Position numbers and translations under genes: made by a program. Below, piece by piece: positions 62,272 through 64,000 of a stretch of 64,000 nt of DNA. The notes below the pieces were generated by a model. It was given only the letters and a program-made list of their open reading frames with translations, was not told where the DNA came from and made no database searches. The stretch is from contig CADBZH010000011.1 in assembly GCA_902799045.1 (NCBI GenBank), forward strand, positions 1 to 64,000. Reading direction: 5' to 3'. Source of the DNA: an uncultured Eubacteriales bacterium (lineage in GTDB: Bacteria > Bacillota > Clostridia > Christensenellales > Aristaeellaceae). Positions within the stretch are counted from its first letter, which is position 1. Each line of letters opens with the position of its first letter.

Positions 62272-63255
62272 TCAGTCGAGGGTGACCTCGTCCTCCAGGG
62301 TGCCCAGGCCGTAGGTGTCGATGTCTTCCTCGGTGATGGTCGCGGCGTCGAAGCCCACCTCATCGTTGTAGATGATGCCGCCTTCGATCTCCTCGCCGGC
62401 CTCCAGCGCCTTGATCATCTCGTCGATCTTGGCCGCCTGGAAGGGGGAGCACTGGCCGTCGTAGTTCCACTCGCCGTCGAGCACCTTCTTCAGCGCCCAC
62501 TTGTTGCAGTCGAAGCCCATGATGATGACGTCGCCGTTCACGCCGTGGGTGATGCCGGCCTTGTCCAGAGCGGCCACAACACCAGCGGCCATGCCGTCGT
62601 TCTCAGCGTACACGATGTTGAAGTCCTCGCCGGCGTCGATGGCGGCCTGGGCGATGTTGCGGGCCTCGTTGGGATCCCAGCTGTCGCCGCCGGTGCCTTC
62701 GCGGACGATGGTCCAGTTCTCTTCAGCGTCGCACTTGGCGGTCAGAGCGCCGGAACGGCCGACCTGAGCGGCGGAACCGAGCTGGCCCTGAATGTGCAGG
62801 ATCTTGTACTCGTCGAGGTTCAGGCTCTCCAGCCAGGCCACGGCGGTCTCGCCTTCCTTGGGCATGTCGGAAACGACAGCCGCGGTGTACAGGGAGGGAT
62901 CGCACTCGATCAGGCGGTCAAACAGGAACACGCCGATGCCGGCTTCCTGAGCGGCTTCCAGGACCTCGTCCCAGCCGGTGACCTCAGCGGCGGAAACCAG
63001 GATGTACTGCACGCCCTCGGTGATGAAGCTGTTCGCGGCTTCCAGCTGCTTGTCAGCGGTGGGAGCGGTGACGAAGGTGGCGTCATAGCCGTTGTCGGCG
63101 GTGAAAACGTCGTTCAGGTTCTGGACGTTCGCCTGACGATAGCCAGACTCGGAGGGGTCCAGGTTGATGATGCCGACCTTGATGCCTTCCGCCAGGGCGG
63201 TGAAGCAGCTCAGGGCCATGATGAGAGCGAGAGCCAGCACGAGAATCTTCTTCAT
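62272..63255 (-). CDS. Sugar ABC transporter substrate-binding protein, YtfQ type
   Basis: A 327-residue type I periplasmic-binding protein of the RbsB/YtfQ group. The signal sequence MKKILVLALALIMALSCFTA, followed by LAEG, fits signal peptidase I (ALA) or a weak lipobox (ALSC), so I cannot say whether it is lipidated. The mature protein starts IKVGIINLDPSESGYRQANV and has EFLFDR-like FLFDRLIECD and DVIIMGFDCNKWAL, the ligand-lobe motifs of the YtfQ branch. It is the first structural gene of the operon, behind the AraC regulator. Confidence 0.93.
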   Translation of the reverse strand: MKKILVLALALIMALSCFTALAEGIKVGIINLDPSESGYRQANVQNLNDVFTADNGYDATFVTAPTADKQLEAANSFITEGVQYILVSAAEVTGWDEVLEAAQEAGIGVFLFDRLIECDPSLYTAAVVSDMPKEGETAVAWLESLNLDEYKILHIQGQLGSAAQVGRSGALTAKCDAEENWTIVREGTGGDSWDPNEARNIAQAAIDAGEDFNIVYAENDGMAAGVVAALDKAGITHGVNGDVIIMGFDCNKWALKKVLDGEWNYDGQCSPFQAAKIDEMIKALEAGEEIEGGIIYNDEVGFDAATITEEDIDTYGLGTLEDEVTLD

Positions 63256-63406
63256 TGTGAAATGCCTCCATTTCTTATTTGCGGCAGGTCTGCCGCTGAT
63301 GGTATTATTGTATCAGCATTTCCGCTTAAAGAAAATACAATCACTTTGGAAGATGGTTGAAAATCCTTTTGCGTTTACCGGGCAGGTTACCGACAAAAGG
63401 TAATTA

Positions 63407-64000
63407 TCATTCGGCGTCGGGTTGAATTTTTTTCGTCCGGCGATAGTCGCTGGGGGTCATGCAAGTGTGCTTCTTGAACAGGTAGCTGAAATAGTGGGCG
63501 TCGTTGTAGCCCACCTGGAAGGCGATCTCCGAGGAGCGCAGGTCCGTGGCCGCCAGCAGCTCCTTGGCCTTGGCAATGCGCAGGCCCGTGAGGTACTGGG
63601 TGAAGGTGATGCCCGTCTCCTGGGCGAACACGGTGGAAAAGTGGCTCTGGGAGATGCCCACCTCCTTCGCCACGTCCTGGAGCATCAGATTCGGGTTGGC
63701 GAAGCACCGGCTCAGGTAGGCGCGGGCGCGGCCCACCGGGGTGTCGCCCGAGCCGTGGCCGCTGCGGTCGCGGCACTCGATGGCCGAGCGCAGCAGCGCC
63801 CGCACCGATTCCAGGCCCTCGGCGTCCTCCGCCCGCAGCGCCCGGGCGATCAGCTCCTCGTTCAGGGCCTGCTGGGGATCGGCGCCCACATCCTCCACGA
63901 TGCGCCGCGCGGCGATCACCGCGGCGATGCGCAGGTAGCCCATGGCCAGCTCGATGCCGCCGCCGCTGTCGGGCAGGGAGCCGGTATACTCCGCCAGGAT
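63407..64000 (-). CDS. AraC-family regulator, C-terminal part (continues past window end)
   Basis: The frame is open to the last base, so the N-terminus is missing; 197 residues are visible. They end with a double helix-turn-helix: LMLQDVAKEVGISQSHFSTV, then SSEIAFQVGYNDAHYFSYLF. This is the type found in YesN-like response regulators. It lies 151 bases upstream of the sugar-transporter operon on the same strand and is its likely activator. Whether a receiver domain is present cannot be seen. Confidence 0.9.
   Translation of the reverse strand: MLAEYTGSLPDSGGGIELAMGYLRIAAVIAARRIVEDVGADPQQALNEELIARALRAEDAEGLESVRALLRSAIECRDRSGHGSGDTPVGRARAYLSRCFANPNLMLQDVAKEVGISQSHFSTVFAQETGITFTQYLTGLRIAKAKELLAATDLRSSEIAFQVGYNDAHYFSYLFKKHTCMTPSDYRRTKKIQPDAE

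Overview
The window looks like chromosome of a high-GC, spore-forming member of the class Clostridia. Evidence: an alpha/beta-type small acid-soluble spore protein, a Spo0A-family protein behind a sigma-H-like promoter, a SCIFF ranthipeptide with its radical SAM maturase, the Firmicutes neighbourhood rpmB / asp23-like / fakA-like / recG, strong GGAGG ribosome sites, and TTGACA/TATAAT promoters. I cannot name a genus. Most genes are housekeeping or membrane functions. There is no prophage, CRISPR array or intact insertion sequence.

Layout. 1-9.7 kb: end of a Na/Ca-type exchanger, a spore protein, an MscS channel, a MATE transporter fused to an anti-sigma-type ATPase domain, two paralogous secreted proteins, RecG, an acetyltransferase and a Gfo/Idh/MocA oxidoreductase. 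9.7-12.7 kb: a repeat mosaic, fakA-like and asp23-like genes, and divergent rpmB. 12.9-17.8 kb: an RluA-NUDIX fusion, a small PD-(D/E)XK-like nuclease, an SNF2 helicase and a diguanylate cyclase. 18-21 kb: an ECF sigma/anti-sigma pair and a TetR-CPBP protease operon. 21.1-24.1 kb: SCIFF peptide, maturase and a PLP amino-acid decarboxylase. 24.2-31.7 kb: an AraC regulator, a LUD protein, AzlCD with a sirtuin, and a surface M16C peptidase with SLH-like repeats. 32-41.2 kb: aminotransferase with an Lrp regulator, glycogen phosphorylase, Spo0A-like protein, phosphopentomutase, GAPDH and an XRE gene split by a small transposon-like element. 41.5-47.9 kb: a lipoprotein, the metF / MetH-activation / metH operon, tRNA-Leu and ispE. 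47.9-53.9 kb: a CapA-like protein with a duplicated anchor gene, a zinc-ribbon protein, a YetF pair, a MATE transporter and tadA. 54-57.6 kb: a frameshifted argG, a methyltransferase and argH. 57.7-64 kb: an HD hydrolase and a four-gene sugar ABC transporter resembling YtfQRT-YjfF, behind an AraC regulator that runs off the window.

The most striking non-coding feature is the density of dispersed repeats. At least eight families are visible: several palindromic families, heptanucleotide arrays that supply the stop codons of two genes, a 148-164 bp element with 21-22 bp inverted ends, a small MITE-like element with TTA target duplications (two copies, one splitting an XRE gene exactly), and a 358-bp nested inverted structure touching ispE. 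The best candidates for new biology are the compact SCIFF / CPBP-protease locus, the Spo0A homologue with a degenerate receiver, and these repeats.
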